DNA of 64,000 bases. It comes from Synechococcus sp. KORDI-49. Its GTDB lineage: Bacteria > Cyanobacteriota > Cyanobacteriia > PCC-6307 > Cyanobiaceae. Each line of letters begins with the position of its first letter. The first letter of the stretch is position 1. The notes under the pieces were generated by a model. It saw only the letters and a list, made by a program, of their open reading frames with translations. It did not search any database and was not told the origin of the DNA. Shown here in pieces: positions 55,357 to 63,585 of this stretch. The position numbers were made by a program, and so were the translations under genes. The stretch covers positions 1,677,163 to 1,741,162 of the forward strand of contig NZ_CP006270.1 of assembly GCF_000737575.1 (NCBI RefSeq), read 5' to 3'.

Positions 55357-56103
55357 ATGGGGGCGTCCCTCTGGCCCGGTAACGGCCGTTGGCGTGCCCT
55401 CGGGCGGGTCGCCCCATGGCTTGCTCTGCTGCTTGGACTGCTGATGGTGCGGCTGAGCAAGGGAGCGGGTTTCGCCGATGCCTATGCCCTGCTCAGTCGA
55501 CCGTTCTGGCCAGGTCCGGCTCAGCGCGAATGGGTGTCATCCGCCGCTTCTCTGGAGGATCAGGCCCGTCTGTCCCTGCTGGAGCAGGACAATCAGCGCT
55601 TGCGTGATCTTCTGGAGCTGCAGAGGAACAGCGGGGCCGACAGCACCGTGGCGGCTGCCGTGATCTCCCGCCAGCCACGCGGCTGGTGGCAGCAGCTGGA
55701 GCTGGGCAAGGGATCCCTGAACGGCATCAGCGTTGCGGATGCCGTTCTCGGGCCGGGCGGACTGGTGGGACGGGTTCAGAGTGTGACCCCCACCACAGCC
55801 CGCGTTCGTCTGCTGACAGCTCCAGGCAGTGAGGTGGGGGTCTGGCTGCCCCGCTCCAGACGGCATGGGCTGTTGGTGGGGCTTGGCACCCACCGTCCCC
55901 AGCTGCGCTTCATCGACAAGGATCTCGACGTGCGGGCCGGCGATCTGGTGAGCACCTCTCCCGCCAGCACGCTGTTGCCTCCGAATGTTCCCGTCGGCGT
56001 GATCCAATCCGTGGATGAGCGAGCGGTTCCCGCTCCCAGGGCGGTGGTTCAGCTGATTGCGGCGCCGGAGGCGATCGACTGGGTTCAGGTGCGGATCGAC
56101 TGA
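55357..56103 (+). CDS. mreC: Rod shape-determining protein MreC
   Basis: A 248-residue membrane-anchored periplasmic protein linking MreB to the elongasome. One transmembrane helix (~17-36, VAPWLALLLGLLMVRLS) is followed by a coiled coil (~60-92, RLSLLEQDNQRLRDLLELQ) and the two beta-barrel domains with AVLGPGGLVGRVQSVTPTTA and DLDVRAGDLVSTSPASTLLP, then VPVGVIQSVDERAV, as in the family. The ATG at 55357 lies 4 bp after mreB. Length is normal for cyanobacteria. Confidence 0.94.
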   Translation: MGASLWPGNGRWRALGRVAPWLALLLGLLMVRLSKGAGFADAYALLSRPFWPGPAQREWVSSAASLEDQARLSLLEQDNQRLRDLLELQRNSGADSTVAAAVISRQPRGWWQQLELGKGSLNGISVADAVLGPGGLVGRVQSVTPTTARVRLLTAPGSEVGVWLPRSRRHGLLVGLGTHRPQLRFIDKDLDVRAGDLVSTSPASTLLPPNVPVGVIQSVDERAVPAPRAVVQLIAAPEAIDWVQVRID

Positions 56104-56106
56104 GCG

Positions 56107-56616
56107 ATGGCCCGTCTGCATCGTCAACCGGGTTGCGTCGTCACGGCTCTGCTGGTGCCGGTGCTGAGCCTTGCCAGCCCGCCCTGGCTCGGACTCGATG
56201 GGGTGCCTCCGGCCTGGGCCGTGCTCTGGCTGTTGCCCTGGGCGCTGGTGGATGGACCGGTGTCGGGCGCCGTGGCGGGGATCGCTCTCGGCCTTGTGCT
56301 GGATGGCCTCAGCCTGGGAGGAGTGAGTCAGATTCCCGCGCTGCTGCTGCTGGGCTGGTGGTGGGGACGACTGGGTCGACGCCCCCCCACGATTCAGCGC
56401 ACGCTCAATCTCGGATTGCTGGCCTGGATCGGATCGGTGACGGTGGGGCTGAGTCAGTTATTGCAGCTGTTGATCCAGGAGGGCTGGAGCTTTGATCCCT
56501 GGATGCGCAGCTGGGGCTTGCAGACCCTGCTCTGTCAGACCCTTGTCACGGCGCTGCTGGCACCGATGCTGGTTTCGATGCAGTTGTTGCTGTGGCGCAA
56601 AAGAGGCACGTCATGA
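56107..56616 (+). CDS. mreD: Rod shape-determining protein MreD
   Basis: A 169-residue polytopic membrane protein with about five hydrophobic segments (ALLVPVLSLASPPWL, AWAVLWLLPWALVDGPVSG, VAGIALGLVLDGLSLGG, ALLLLGWWWGRL, LLCQTLVTALLAPMLVSM). The G-x-L-x-D-G-like motif of MreD is seen as LGLVLDGLSLG. Identification rests on the hydrophobic pattern plus its place directly after mreC. The stop overlaps the solute-binding protein gene start (ATGA). Confidence 0.85.
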   Translation: MARLHRQPGCVVTALLVPVLSLASPPWLGLDGVPPAWAVLWLLPWALVDGPVSGAVAGIALGLVLDGLSLGGVSQIPALLLLGWWWGRLGRRPPTIQRTLNLGLLAWIGSVTVGLSQLLQLLIQEGWSFDPWMRSWGLQTLLCQTLVTALLAPMLVSMQLLLWRKRGTS

Positions 56617-57908
56617 ACGGGCCGGTGACGCGACGGGAGCTGTTGCTCGGAGCCGCTGCCCTTGGCCTGGCCGCCTGCGGTCGGGGCGGCTCGCGAGCCG
56701 ATGAGCTCAATCTCTGGACTCTCCAGCTGGCTCCCAAGTTCAACCCCTACTTCGCTGATCTGCTGACGGTCTGGCGACAGCGGCGACCGCAGCTCCCCGT
56801 GCGCTGGACCGACCTGCCCTGGGGGTCTGTGGAGCGCAAGTTGCTGGCGGCGGTCTACGCACGCACTGCCCCGGATGTGGTGAATCTCAACCCACCGTTC
56901 GCGGCCAATCTGGCCAGCAAGGGAGGCTTGAGCGATCTCACGCCGCTGCTGCCCTCCGGTGCAGCGGAGCGTTATCTGCCGTCGGTCTGGCGGGCCTGCC
57001 GGGATCCGGAGGCCGGTCAGATCGCCATCCCCTGGTATCTCACCGTCAGGCTCAGCCTGGTGAACCGCCGCCTGCTGGAGGAGGCCGGGCTGGAGTCTCC
57101 CCCCAGGCGCTGGGATGCGGTGCCCGAGTTCGCCCGCCGAATCCGGGAACGGACCGGTCGTTATGGATTGTTCGTCACCGTGGTGCCTGATGACTCCGCC
57201 GAGATGCTGGAGTCGCTGGTGCAGATGGGCGTGGTCTTGCTCGATGGGCAGAGGCGAGCTGCGTTCAACAGCCCGGCCGGTCGGCGCGCCTTCCGCTTCT
57301 GGACGGATCTCTACCGGCAGGGTCTGCTGCCGCGAGAGGTGGTCAGTCAGGGCCAGCGACGGGCGATCGAGCTTTTCCAGAGCGGTGATCTGGCTCTCGC
57401 CGCCACCGGGGCGGAATTTCTGCGCAGCATTCAGACCAACGCCCCCGGCGTGGCGGCCGTGACCGAACCCCATCCGCCCCTCACCGGAGAGGACGGCACA
57501 GCCAATGTCGCCTTGATGACGCTGGCTGTTCCGCGCCAGAGCCGGCATCCCGCCGAGGCCGTGGCCCTGGCCCTGTTTCTGACCGATGCTGCCAATCAGG
57601 CCCGTTTCGCCAGGGAGGCCAGGGTCCTGCCCTCATCCCAGGAGGCTCTTGAGCAGGTGCGCACGGCCCTCGACCAGGAGCAGCCCGATACAGCGGAGCA
57701 GGCGCAGATTCGAACCGCCCGTCTTCTCTCCGCCCGGATCCTTGATCAGGCCAGGGTTCTGGTGCCCGCTCTGCCCGGCATCAAACGGCTGCAGAAGATC
57801 GTCTACACCCAGCTGCAACGCGCGATGCTCGGCCAGATCGAGAGCGATGTGGCGCTGGCCATGGCGGCTGATGAGTGGGACCGGTACTCGCGGTCACGTT
57901 GGCCATGA
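56613..57908 (+). CDS. Extracellular solute-binding lipoprotein (sugar ABC-type)
   Basis: A 431-residue family 1 periplasmic binding protein. The N-terminus has a Tat-like [18 protein letters not shown], with twin arginine, hydrophobic core and lipobox LAAC, so it is probably a Tat-exported lipoprotein. The body has the type I cluster pattern: LNLWTLQLAPKFNPYFADLL, TAPDVVNLNPPFAANLASKG, IAIPWYLTVRLSLVNRRLL and LALAATGAEFLRSI. No permease or ATPase gene is adjacent. It is translationally coupled to mreD (ATGA). The ligand is unknown; sugars or osmolytes are typical of the family. Confidence 0.87.
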   Translation: MNGPVTRRELLLGAAALGLAACGRGGSRADELNLWTLQLAPKFNPYFADLLTVWRQRRPQLPVRWTDLPWGSVERKLLAAVYARTAPDVVNLNPPFAANLASKGGLSDLTPLLPSGAAERYLPSVWRACRDPEAGQIAIPWYLTVRLSLVNRRLLEEAGLESPPRRWDAVPEFARRIRERTGRYGLFVTVVPDDSAEMLESLVQMGVVLLDGQRRAAFNSPAGRRAFRFWTDLYRQGLLPREVVSQGQRRAIELFQSGDLALAATGAEFLRSIQTNAPGVAAVTEPHPPLTGEDGTANVALMTLAVPRQSRHPAEAVALALFLTDAANQARFAREARVLPSSQEALEQVRTALDQEQPDTAEQAQIRTARLLSARILDQARVLVPALPGIKRLQKIVYTQLQRAMLGQIESDVALAMAADEWDRYSRSRWP

Positions 57909-58012
57909 CGTCAATTCTTAAGGCAATCCGTAAACCTTTCCTGTAACAGCTTGTTTGCGTCGGTTTCAACACCCTTGCCGGTAGGGTTGCAAGTCGTTAA
58001 CAGATGTAGCCA

Positions 58013-58780
58013 ATGGCGGGCGGAGAGCCCTCGCAACCGAAGGCCACACTGCTTGTGGTCGACGACGAGGCAGCCGTCCGTCGCGTGCTGGTGATGCGTC
58101 TTCAGCTCGCCGGGTACCGCGTCGTCTGTGCTGAAGATGGAGAACAGGCGTTAGAGCTGTTTCACCGTGAAGCACCGGATCTGGTGGTGCTTGATGTGAT
58201 GCTCCCCAAGCTGGATGGCTTTGCTGTCTGTCGACGTCTGCGCGCTGAATCGTGCGTTCCGATCATTTTTCTTTCCGCTGTTGAGGCGATTTCGGAACGC
58301 GTTGCCGGCCTCGATCTGGGCGCTGACGATTACCTCCCGAAACCCTTCAGTCCGAAGGAGCTGGAGGCACGGATCGCCACCATTCTGCGACGGGTCGGTC
58401 GTGGTGCTGCCGTCGTTGAGACCCGCGAACTGCCGACCGGCCAGGGCATTCTGCGGGTCGGAGAGCTGGTGGTCGATACCAACCGTCGTCAGGTGACGCA
58501 GGGCGGTGAGCGTGTGAATCTCACCTACACGGAATTCAGCCTGCTCGAGTTGCTGTTCCGGGAGCCGGGCAGGATTGTGCCCAGGGCTGAAATCCTTGAG
58601 CAGCTGTGGGGCTACCCGCCGAGGCGATCAGCGGATCTTCGGGTGGTGGACGTGTATGTGGCGCGACTGCGGGGCAAACTCGAACCAGATCCCCGCAATC
58701 CTGAGCTGATCCTCACGGTTCGAGGAATCGGTTACGCCTCCCAGCGCCTCGGAGATCAGGGAGCCGTCGCCAGCGCCTGA
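58013..58780 (+). CDS. rpaB: RpaB-type OmpR-family response regulator
   Basis: A 255-residue regulator. The receiver domain has acidic pair DD17-18, phospho-acceptor D61 ([16 protein letters not shown]), S88 and K110 ([19 protein letters not shown]). The winged-helix DNA-binding domain has [40 protein letters not shown] and the end [15 protein letters not shown]. The [12 protein letters not shown] and [15 protein letters not shown] segments match RpaB of marine picocyanobacteria, which controls high-light and photosystem genes through HLR1 sites. RpaA or another OmpR regulator is less likely. It is followed by lysS, 56 bp downstream. Confidence 0.85.
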   Translation: MAGGEPSQPKATLLVVDDEAAVRRVLVMRLQLAGYRVVCAEDGEQALELFHREAPDLVVLDVMLPKLDGFAVCRRLRAESCVPIIFLSAVEAISERVAGLDLGADDYLPKPFSPKELEARIATILRRVGRGAAVVETRELPTGQGILRVGELVVDTNRRQVTQGGERVNLTYTEFSLLELLFREPGRIVPRAEILEQLWGYPPRRSADLRVVDVYVARLRGKLEPDPRNPELILTVRGIGYASQRLGDQGAVASA

Positions 58781-58836
58781 GGCGGGACATCCAGCGACGC
58801 GGGCGGGCAGGATGGCGCCCGTCTGCCCCTGCCGTC

Positions 58837-60348
58837 GTGTCTGATCTGCGTGACACCCGCCTGGAGAAGGCGCAAGCCCTTCAGGAGCTCGATCAGGGAC
58901 CCTATGCCCTGACCTTCGAACCCAGCCATCGGATGGCGGCTCTTCAGCAGGAGCACGCCGATCTGCCCAAGGGTGAGGAGCGGGATGTGACCGTGTCCGT
59001 TGCAGGACGGGTGATGACCCGCCGTGTGATGGGAAAGCTCGCCTTCTTCACCCTCGCCGATGAGACCGGAACCATTCAGCTGTTTCTCGAGAAGGCCTGC
59101 CTTGAGGCCCAGCAGGAGGGTTGGTTCAAGCAGATCACCTCGCTGGTGGATGCCGGCGACTGGCTGGGGGTGACCGGCATCCTGCGCCGCACCGATCGCG
59201 GGGAACTGTCGGTGAAGGTGAGCGACTGGCGCATGCTCAGCAAGGCGCTGCAACCGCTGCCCGACAAGTGGCATGGCCTGGCGGATGTGGAAAAGCGCTA
59301 TCGCCAGCGCTATCTGGATCTCGTGGTGTCCCCCCAGTCCCGGGAGACGTTCCGACGCCGTGCGCTGACGGTGAGTGGCATTCGCCGCTGGCTGGACGAG
59401 CGTCAGTTCCTCGAGATCGAGACGCCGGTGCTGCAGTCGGAGGCCGGGGGAGCGGATGCCCGCCCGTTCATCACCCATCACAACGCTCTGGATCTGCCGC
59501 TGTTCCTCCGGATTGCCACCGAGCTGCACCTGAAACGGCTGGTGGTGGGTGGGTTCGAGCGGGTGTACGAGCTGGGCCGCATCTTCCGGAACGAAGGGGT
59601 GAGCACCCGTCACAACCCCGAGTTCACGTCCGTGGAGGTGTATCAGGCGTACGCCGACTACATCACCATGATGGATCTCACCGAGTCGATGCTCGCCTCG
59701 GTCACCGAGCAGGTGTGTGGAGGCACCCGCCTCACGTATCAGGGCACGGACGTGGATCTGACGCCACCCTGGCGGCGCGCCACCATGCATGAGCTGGTGC
59801 AGGACGCCACCGGTCTGGACTTCACCGCCTTCAGCAGCCGTGATCAGGCCGCTGCCGCCATGGCCGAGGCGGGGCTAGAGGTGCCGGAGAAGGCAGACAG
59901 CATCGGCCGTCTGCTGAACGAGGCCTTCGAACAACGGGTGGAGACAACGCTGATCCAGCCCACGTTCGTGACCGACTACCCGATCGAGATCTCCCCGCTG
60001 GCCCGCAAGCACCGCAGCAAACCCGGCCTTGTGGAGCGCTTTGAGCTGTTCATCGTCGGGCGCGAGACCGCCAACGCCTTCAGCGAGTTGATCGATCCCG
60101 TCGATCAGCGTCAGCGGCTGGAAGCCCAGCAGGCCCGCAAGGCGGCCGGTGATCTGGAGGCGCAGGGGCTGGATGAGGATTTCGTCCAGGCTCTGGAGGT
60201 GGGAATGCCTCCCACAGGGGGCCTGGGCATCGGCATCGATCGGCTGGTGATGCTGCTCACCGACAGCCCGTCGATCCGTGATGTGATCGCCTTCCCGCTG
60301 CTCAGGCCCGAAGCGAAGGGGGATGGCCCCACCACAGTGGATAATTAG
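58837..60348 (+). CDS. lysS: Lysyl-tRNA synthetase, class II
   Basis: A 503-residue enzyme charging tRNA-Lys. The N-terminal OB-fold anticodon domain has [20 protein letters not shown], and class II motif 1 has [20 protein letters not shown], motif 2 has [20 protein letters not shown], and motif 3 has [22 protein letters not shown] at 58837 fits the family. The gene order rpaB-lysS recurs in related picocyanobacteria as I recall. A small unknown gene follows after 23 bp. Confidence 0.97.
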   Translation: MSDLRDTRLEKAQALQELDQGPYALTFEPSHRMAALQQEHADLPKGEERDVTVSVAGRVMTRRVMGKLAFFTLADETGTIQLFLEKACLEAQQEGWFKQITSLVDAGDWLGVTGILRRTDRGELSVKVSDWRMLSKALQPLPDKWHGLADVEKRYRQRYLDLVVSPQSRETFRRRALTVSGIRRWLDERQFLEIETPVLQSEAGGADARPFITHHNALDLPLFLRIATELHLKRLVVGGFERVYELGRIFRNEGVSTRHNPEFTSVEVYQAYADYITMMDLTESMLASVTEQVCGGTRLTYQGTDVDLTPPWRRATMHELVQDATGLDFTAFSSRDQAAAAMAEAGLEVPEKADSIGRLLNEAFEQRVETTLIQPTFVTDYPIEISPLARKHRSKPGLVERFELFIVGRETANAFSELIDPVDQRQRLEAQQARKAAGDLEAQGLDEDFVQALEVGMPPTGGLGIGIDRLVMLLTDSPSIRDVIAFPLLRPEAKGDGPTTVDN

Positions 60349-60371
60349 GACAGTGGCATTGTCCAGATCCC

Positions 60372-60635
60372 ATGAGTGGTGAGCGCGTAGGGTTTCGCTT
60401 CAAACACGCCGATGCGGTAGTCAAGCGCAACCCCCAGGGCCGTTCCCGCCGGGGTTGGGTGATGGAGCCGGTGGAGCAGACCACCAGCCGTGGCACGAAG
60501 ATGCCGGCCTATCGGATCCGCTGGCGCGACAGTGAGCGCCCTGAGATCGTTCTGCAGCACATGCTGATCGCCGATCCTGATCCCACCCCTCCCCCCGAGG
60601 GCGTCAGTCTTGAACCTCCGGCACCGAAGGCCTGA
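60372..60635 (+). CDS. Conserved hypothetical small protein
   Basis: An 87-residue basic protein of unknown function. It is rich in Arg and Lys (RVGFRFKHADAVVKRNPQGR, SRRGWVMEPVEQT) with MPAYRIRWRDSERPEIVLQH suggesting a small beta-barrel or KOW/SH3-like fold, and a proline-rich tail. I do not recognise a named family. It follows lysS by 23 bp on the same strand, so it is probably co-transcribed. A nucleic-acid-binding role is only a guess from charge. It converges with the egt cluster 4 bp away. Confidence 0.7.
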   Translation: MSGERVGFRFKHADAVVKRNPQGRSRRGWVMEPVEQTTSRGTKMPAYRIRWRDSERPEIVLQHMLIADPDPTPPPEGVSLEPPAPKA

Positions 60636-60639
60636 GCTG

Positions 60640-61122
60640 TCAGTCGCTGAAGCCTGCGTCCCGGCGCATGCGCTGCAGCTCCTGTTCCGCTTCGAACAGA
60701 GCCCAGTCGCGGTCCAGATCCTTCCGGTTCGCTGACTCAGGCTGACGACTCAACGCGTTGAGCTGACCGTCCACTTCCTCGAAGCGGCGTCCGAGATTCT
60801 CGAGGTCACTCCAGAGGGTGCGTCCCTGGGTCATCAGCTCATCCATGTGCCGACGGGCCCGATCCGCCAGATCCGTCGCCCCGGCCTGGTCAGCCCGCTG
60901 AATCCGCTCCCGCCAGTCCCTCACCTGGTCGGCGAGTGCCAGCAGCTGCCGGCGCTGTTCCCTAGCGTCCTGCTGCATTTGCAGTCGCTGCCGCTTCAGG
61001 GCTGAGGCCCGATCCTGCTGGTGCTGGTCCTGAAACAGCTGGTCCTGGACCGGGTTGTTGCGGAGAAACTCCGACAGACGTTTGTCGAGCTCACGTTCCA
61101 GCTGCTCCAACCAGGTGCTCAT
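60640..61122 (-). CDS. Coiled-coil protein of the ergothioneine/hercynine cluster
   Basis: A 160-residue, strongly helical, Gln/Arg/Asp-rich protein (QDQHQQDRASALKRQRLQMQ, REQRRQLLALADQVRDWRER) with no membrane segment. I recall proteins like this annotated as hercynine metabolism protein because they travel with egtB-egtD in cyanobacteria; the biochemical role is unknown. It is last in the minus-strand order egtB-egtD-small protein-this gene and overlaps the small gene by 4 bp (ATGA). Confidence 0.75.
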   Translation of the reverse strand: MSTWLEQLERELDKRLSEFLRNNPVQDQLFQDQHQQDRASALKRQRLQMQQDAREQRRQLLALADQVRDWRERIQRADQAGATDLADRARRHMDELMTQGRTLWSDLENLGRRFEEVDGQLNALSRQPESANRKDLDRDWALFEAEQELQRMRRDAGFSD

Positions 61123-61355
61123 GGCTGGTCGGCGGGAGTGGTGATCAGGGGCTTCTCGATCTCCTTGAGCAACGGTTCGATGGCTCGCGTCTTGGAGTTC
61201 AGGATCATCTGCGTGAGCTGAGCCGCCTTCACTTCGCCGACATCGCCTTCCAGTTGCCCGAGGCGATCGAAGGCTCTCATGTAGAGCGCTTCGAGTTCGC
61301 TGATCAGCTGCTCGCGCTGGGACCGGATCGCTTCACGCCGTTCGTCCTGCTTCAT
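61119..61355 (-). CDS. Small helical protein of the ergothioneine/hercynine cluster
   Basis: A 78-residue acidic, helical protein (RREAIRSQREQLISELEALY, FDRLGQLEGDVGEVKAAQLT) with no cysteine or histidine. By position and length it fits what I recall as the hercynine metabolism small protein of cyanobacteria. It lies 20 bp after egtD and overlaps the next gene by 4 bp. It may be a subunit or adaptor of EgtB/EgtD, which is untested. Confidence 0.72.
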   Translation of the reverse strand: MKQDERREAIRSQREQLISELEALYMRAFDRLGQLEGDVGEVKAAQLTQMILNSKTRAIEPLLKEIEKPLITTPADQP

Positions 61356-61375
61356 AACGCTGCCGAGGTCACGGA

Positions 61376-62329
61376 TCAGTCTGCCGGTTCCAGCCAGTGC
61401 AGCGACAGCGTGTCGTTCGGGTCATGCCAGCGCTGCCGGATCCGCCAGCCCGCTCTGGAGGCCAGTTCAGCGGCGGCCTCGGGGCTGTATTTCACGCTGT
61501 GTTCCGTGATCAAGGCTTCACCCTCGGCGAATGCCCAGCTCTGCTGCGCGAGCTGCACGGTCTGCTCGCAGCGGCTCACCAGTGCCATCTCGATGCGCTG
61601 ATGCTGCGGCTGCCATCGGGCCCTGTAGTGAAACTGCTCGGGTCGGACGTTTCCGTTCAGCTCCCGGTTGAGCCGATGCAGCAGATTCCGGGCGAAGGCG
61701 GCTGAGATGCCGGCAGCATCGTTGTAGGCGGCTTCGAGCAGGCTGGGATCGCGGGGTTGGTCCAGCCCGAGCAGCAACGGGCCACCGGCCAGCAGTCGCC
61801 GGAAGCGTTCCAGAACGGAGACGGCATCCTGCGGTTGGAAATTCCCCAGCGAGCTGCCTGGGAAAAAACCGATGCGTCGCTCTCCCTGCAAGCGGGGATG
61901 GTGCGGCAGGGCGTCCAGAGTGCTGTGATCGCAGCAGATTCCAAGCATCGGGGTGTCCCGATGCCCCTCCGCCAATGCGCTGAGGGAGTCCTCCAGAGCC
62001 GTCCGGCTGATGTCCAGGGCGATGAAGGCAGGGGGGCGCAGCGCCGTCAGCAATGGATCCACCTTGCGGGCGTTGCCGATCCCGAATTCCATCACCACGC
62101 CCTCACCCACGGCTGAGGCGATCTCTGGCGCCCGTTGTTCGAGCAGGGTGATCTCCGTGCGGGTGAGGGTGTATTCCGGCTGTTCGCAGATCTCGGCGAA
62201 CAGCCGTGATCCCTCGGCGTCGTAGAGCAGCCAGGCCGGCAGCTGTTTCGGCTGCTGGGCCAGGCCTGCCTCTACCAGCCGATGCAGGTCGGCCGGCGCA
62301 GGATGCAGATCGATCAGCTCGACACTCAT
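61376..62329 (-). CDS. egtD: L-histidine N-alpha-methyltransferase (hercynine synthase)
   Basis: Trimethylates histidine to hercynine using three SAM. The 317-residue protein shows family marks LLYDAEGSRLFAEICEQPEY, LTRTEITLLEQRAPEIA, the SAM loop VVMEFGIGNARKVDPLLTAL, YIALDIS-like FIALDISRTALEDSLSAL, RIGFFPGSSLGNFQPQDAVS, LLLGLDQPRDPSLLEAAYND and HSVKYSPEAAAELASRAGW. The start at 62329 overlaps the egtB stop by 4 bp (ATGA), so the pair is coupled. Confidence 0.94.
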   Translation of the reverse strand: MSVELIDLHPAPADLHRLVEAGLAQQPKQLPAWLLYDAEGSRLFAEICEQPEYTLTRTEITLLEQRAPEIASAVGEGVVMEFGIGNARKVDPLLTALRPPAFIALDISRTALEDSLSALAEGHRDTPMLGICCDHSTLDALPHHPRLQGERRIGFFPGSSLGNFQPQDAVSVLERFRRLLAGGPLLLGLDQPRDPSLLEAAYNDAAGISAAFARNLLHRLNRELNGNVRPEQFHYRARWQPQHQRIEMALVSRCEQTVQLAQQSWAFAEGEALITEHSVKYSPEAAAELASRAGWRIRQRWHDPNDTLSLHWLEPAD

Positions 62330-63492
62330 CGGGCCAGGCGCACTCCCGACGCCATCCAGCGGCTGGCGGGAGGGAAGAAATTTCTGTAGGTGTCGCGGGC
62401 ATGGCCGTGGGGCGTCAGCCAGCAGCTGCCCCGCAGCACGAACTGGGAACTCATGAATTTGCCGTTGTATTCCCCGATGGCGCCGTCCGGTGGTGTGAAG
62501 CCCGGGTAAGGGCGGTAAGGGCTTGCCGTCCACTGCCAGAGAGTGTCGTGAGCAGCGGCGATTCGCTCGCCGTGCTGCGTCACGGCCACTTCCCATTCCG
62601 CTTCAACCGGCAGACGGGCCCCGCTCCAACGGGCGAATGCATCGGCTTCAAACCAGCTCAGATGGCGGACCGGTGCAGCGGGATCAAGCGGTTGGCGTCC
62701 GGCCAGGGTGAATTCGTCCTGCCATTCGGCCGCTTCCCCGCTGCCGCGCCAGTAACGCGGGGCCTGCCAGTTCAGTCGCTGCCGCAGCCCCCAGCCCTCA
62801 CTCATCCACAGCTCCGGTCTCTCATACCCGCCGTCGGCGATAAACGCCCGGTAGTCGGCGTTGCTCACCAGCTGCGTCGCCAGCTCGAACGGTTCCAGCC
62901 ACACCCGGTGTCGTGGCCCCTCGTTGTCGAAATGAAAGCCTGTGCCGCTGTGACCGATCTCCATCAGTCCCCCATCGCAGGTCAGCCAACCCGCGTCGCT
63001 CACCCGGAGGGTCAGATCCGCGTCCGCTGCGTAGGTCGGTTCCAGCGGCTGACGGCTGAATCCGTCCAGCAGGTCCATCAGCAGCAGCTCCTGATGCTGC
63101 TGTTCGTGATGCAGCCCCAGTTCAGCCACCGGATGCAGCTCCAGGCAGGAGCGGTCGAGCAGTTGTTCCAGTCCGAGATCGATCCGGCGGCGCCAGGCCA
63201 GCACCTCCCTGATGGTGGGTCTGCTCAGCAGCCCCCGTTGCGGCCGGGGATGCCGTTCCCCGACAGCCTCGTAATAGGAATTGAACTGATAGCTCCAGCG
63301 TGGATCGCAGGCGGTGTGGCCCGGCAGATGCGGCTGCAGCAGGAAGGTGTCGAAAAACCAGGTGGTGTGGGCCAGATGCCATTTCGGAGGGCTGGCGTCC
63401 TCCATGCCCTGAAGAACCAGATCCTCCGGTTCCAGCGGTGAGATCAGGGCTTCGCTTCGACGCCGCACCTCCAGAAGGGTCTCGAGCAGCAC
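62326..63492 (-). CDS. egtB: EgtB-type ergothioneine biosynthesis sulfoxide synthase
   Basis: A 388-residue non-heme iron enzyme that joins hercynine to a thiol (gamma-glutamylcysteine or cysteine) through oxygen. The N-terminal DinB-like bundle holds WHLAHTTWFFDTFLL and the iron ligand pair in LGLHHEQQHQELLLMDLLDG. The C-terminal formylglycine-enzyme-like domain has GGLMEIGHSGTGFHFDNEGP, RHRVWLEPFELATQLVSNAD, RLPVEAEWEVA and LRGSCWLTPHGHARDTYRNF. With no egtA or egtC in the window, it may use cysteine directly, as some cyanobacterial EgtBs do. It is divergent from the kinase-like gene at the window end. Confidence 0.93.
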   Translation of the reverse strand: MLLETLLEVRRRSEALISPLEPEDLVLQGMEDASPPKWHLAHTTWFFDTFLLQPHLPGHTACDPRWSYQFNSYYEAVGERHPRPQRGLLSRPTIREVLAWRRRIDLGLEQLLDRSCLELHPVAELGLHHEQQHQELLLMDLLDGFSRQPLEPTYAADADLTLRVSDAGWLTCDGGLMEIGHSGTGFHFDNEGPRHRVWLEPFELATQLVSNADYRAFIADGGYERPELWMSEGWGLRQRLNWQAPRYWRGSGEAAEWQDEFTLAGRQPLDPAAPVRHLSWFEADAFARWSGARLPVEAEWEVAVTQHGERIAAAHDTLWQWTASPYRPYPGFTPPDGAIGEYNGKFMSSQFVLRGSCWLTPHGHARDTYRNFFPPASRWMASGVRLAR

Positions 63493-63585
63493 GAGATAGG
63501 GATGCGCTGGCCCGGACCCTAAGAGGCAATGTCAACGGCCGAACCGTCGGTACGATCAGCCAGCCCACTGAAGCAGCGTCGGCTT

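Noticed and set aside
57909-58012. HLR1 autoregulatory site before rpaB
   Set aside because: GTTACA and TTTACG occur on the minus strand but 13 bases apart rather than the 10 expected for HLR1, with a mismatch; not convincing.
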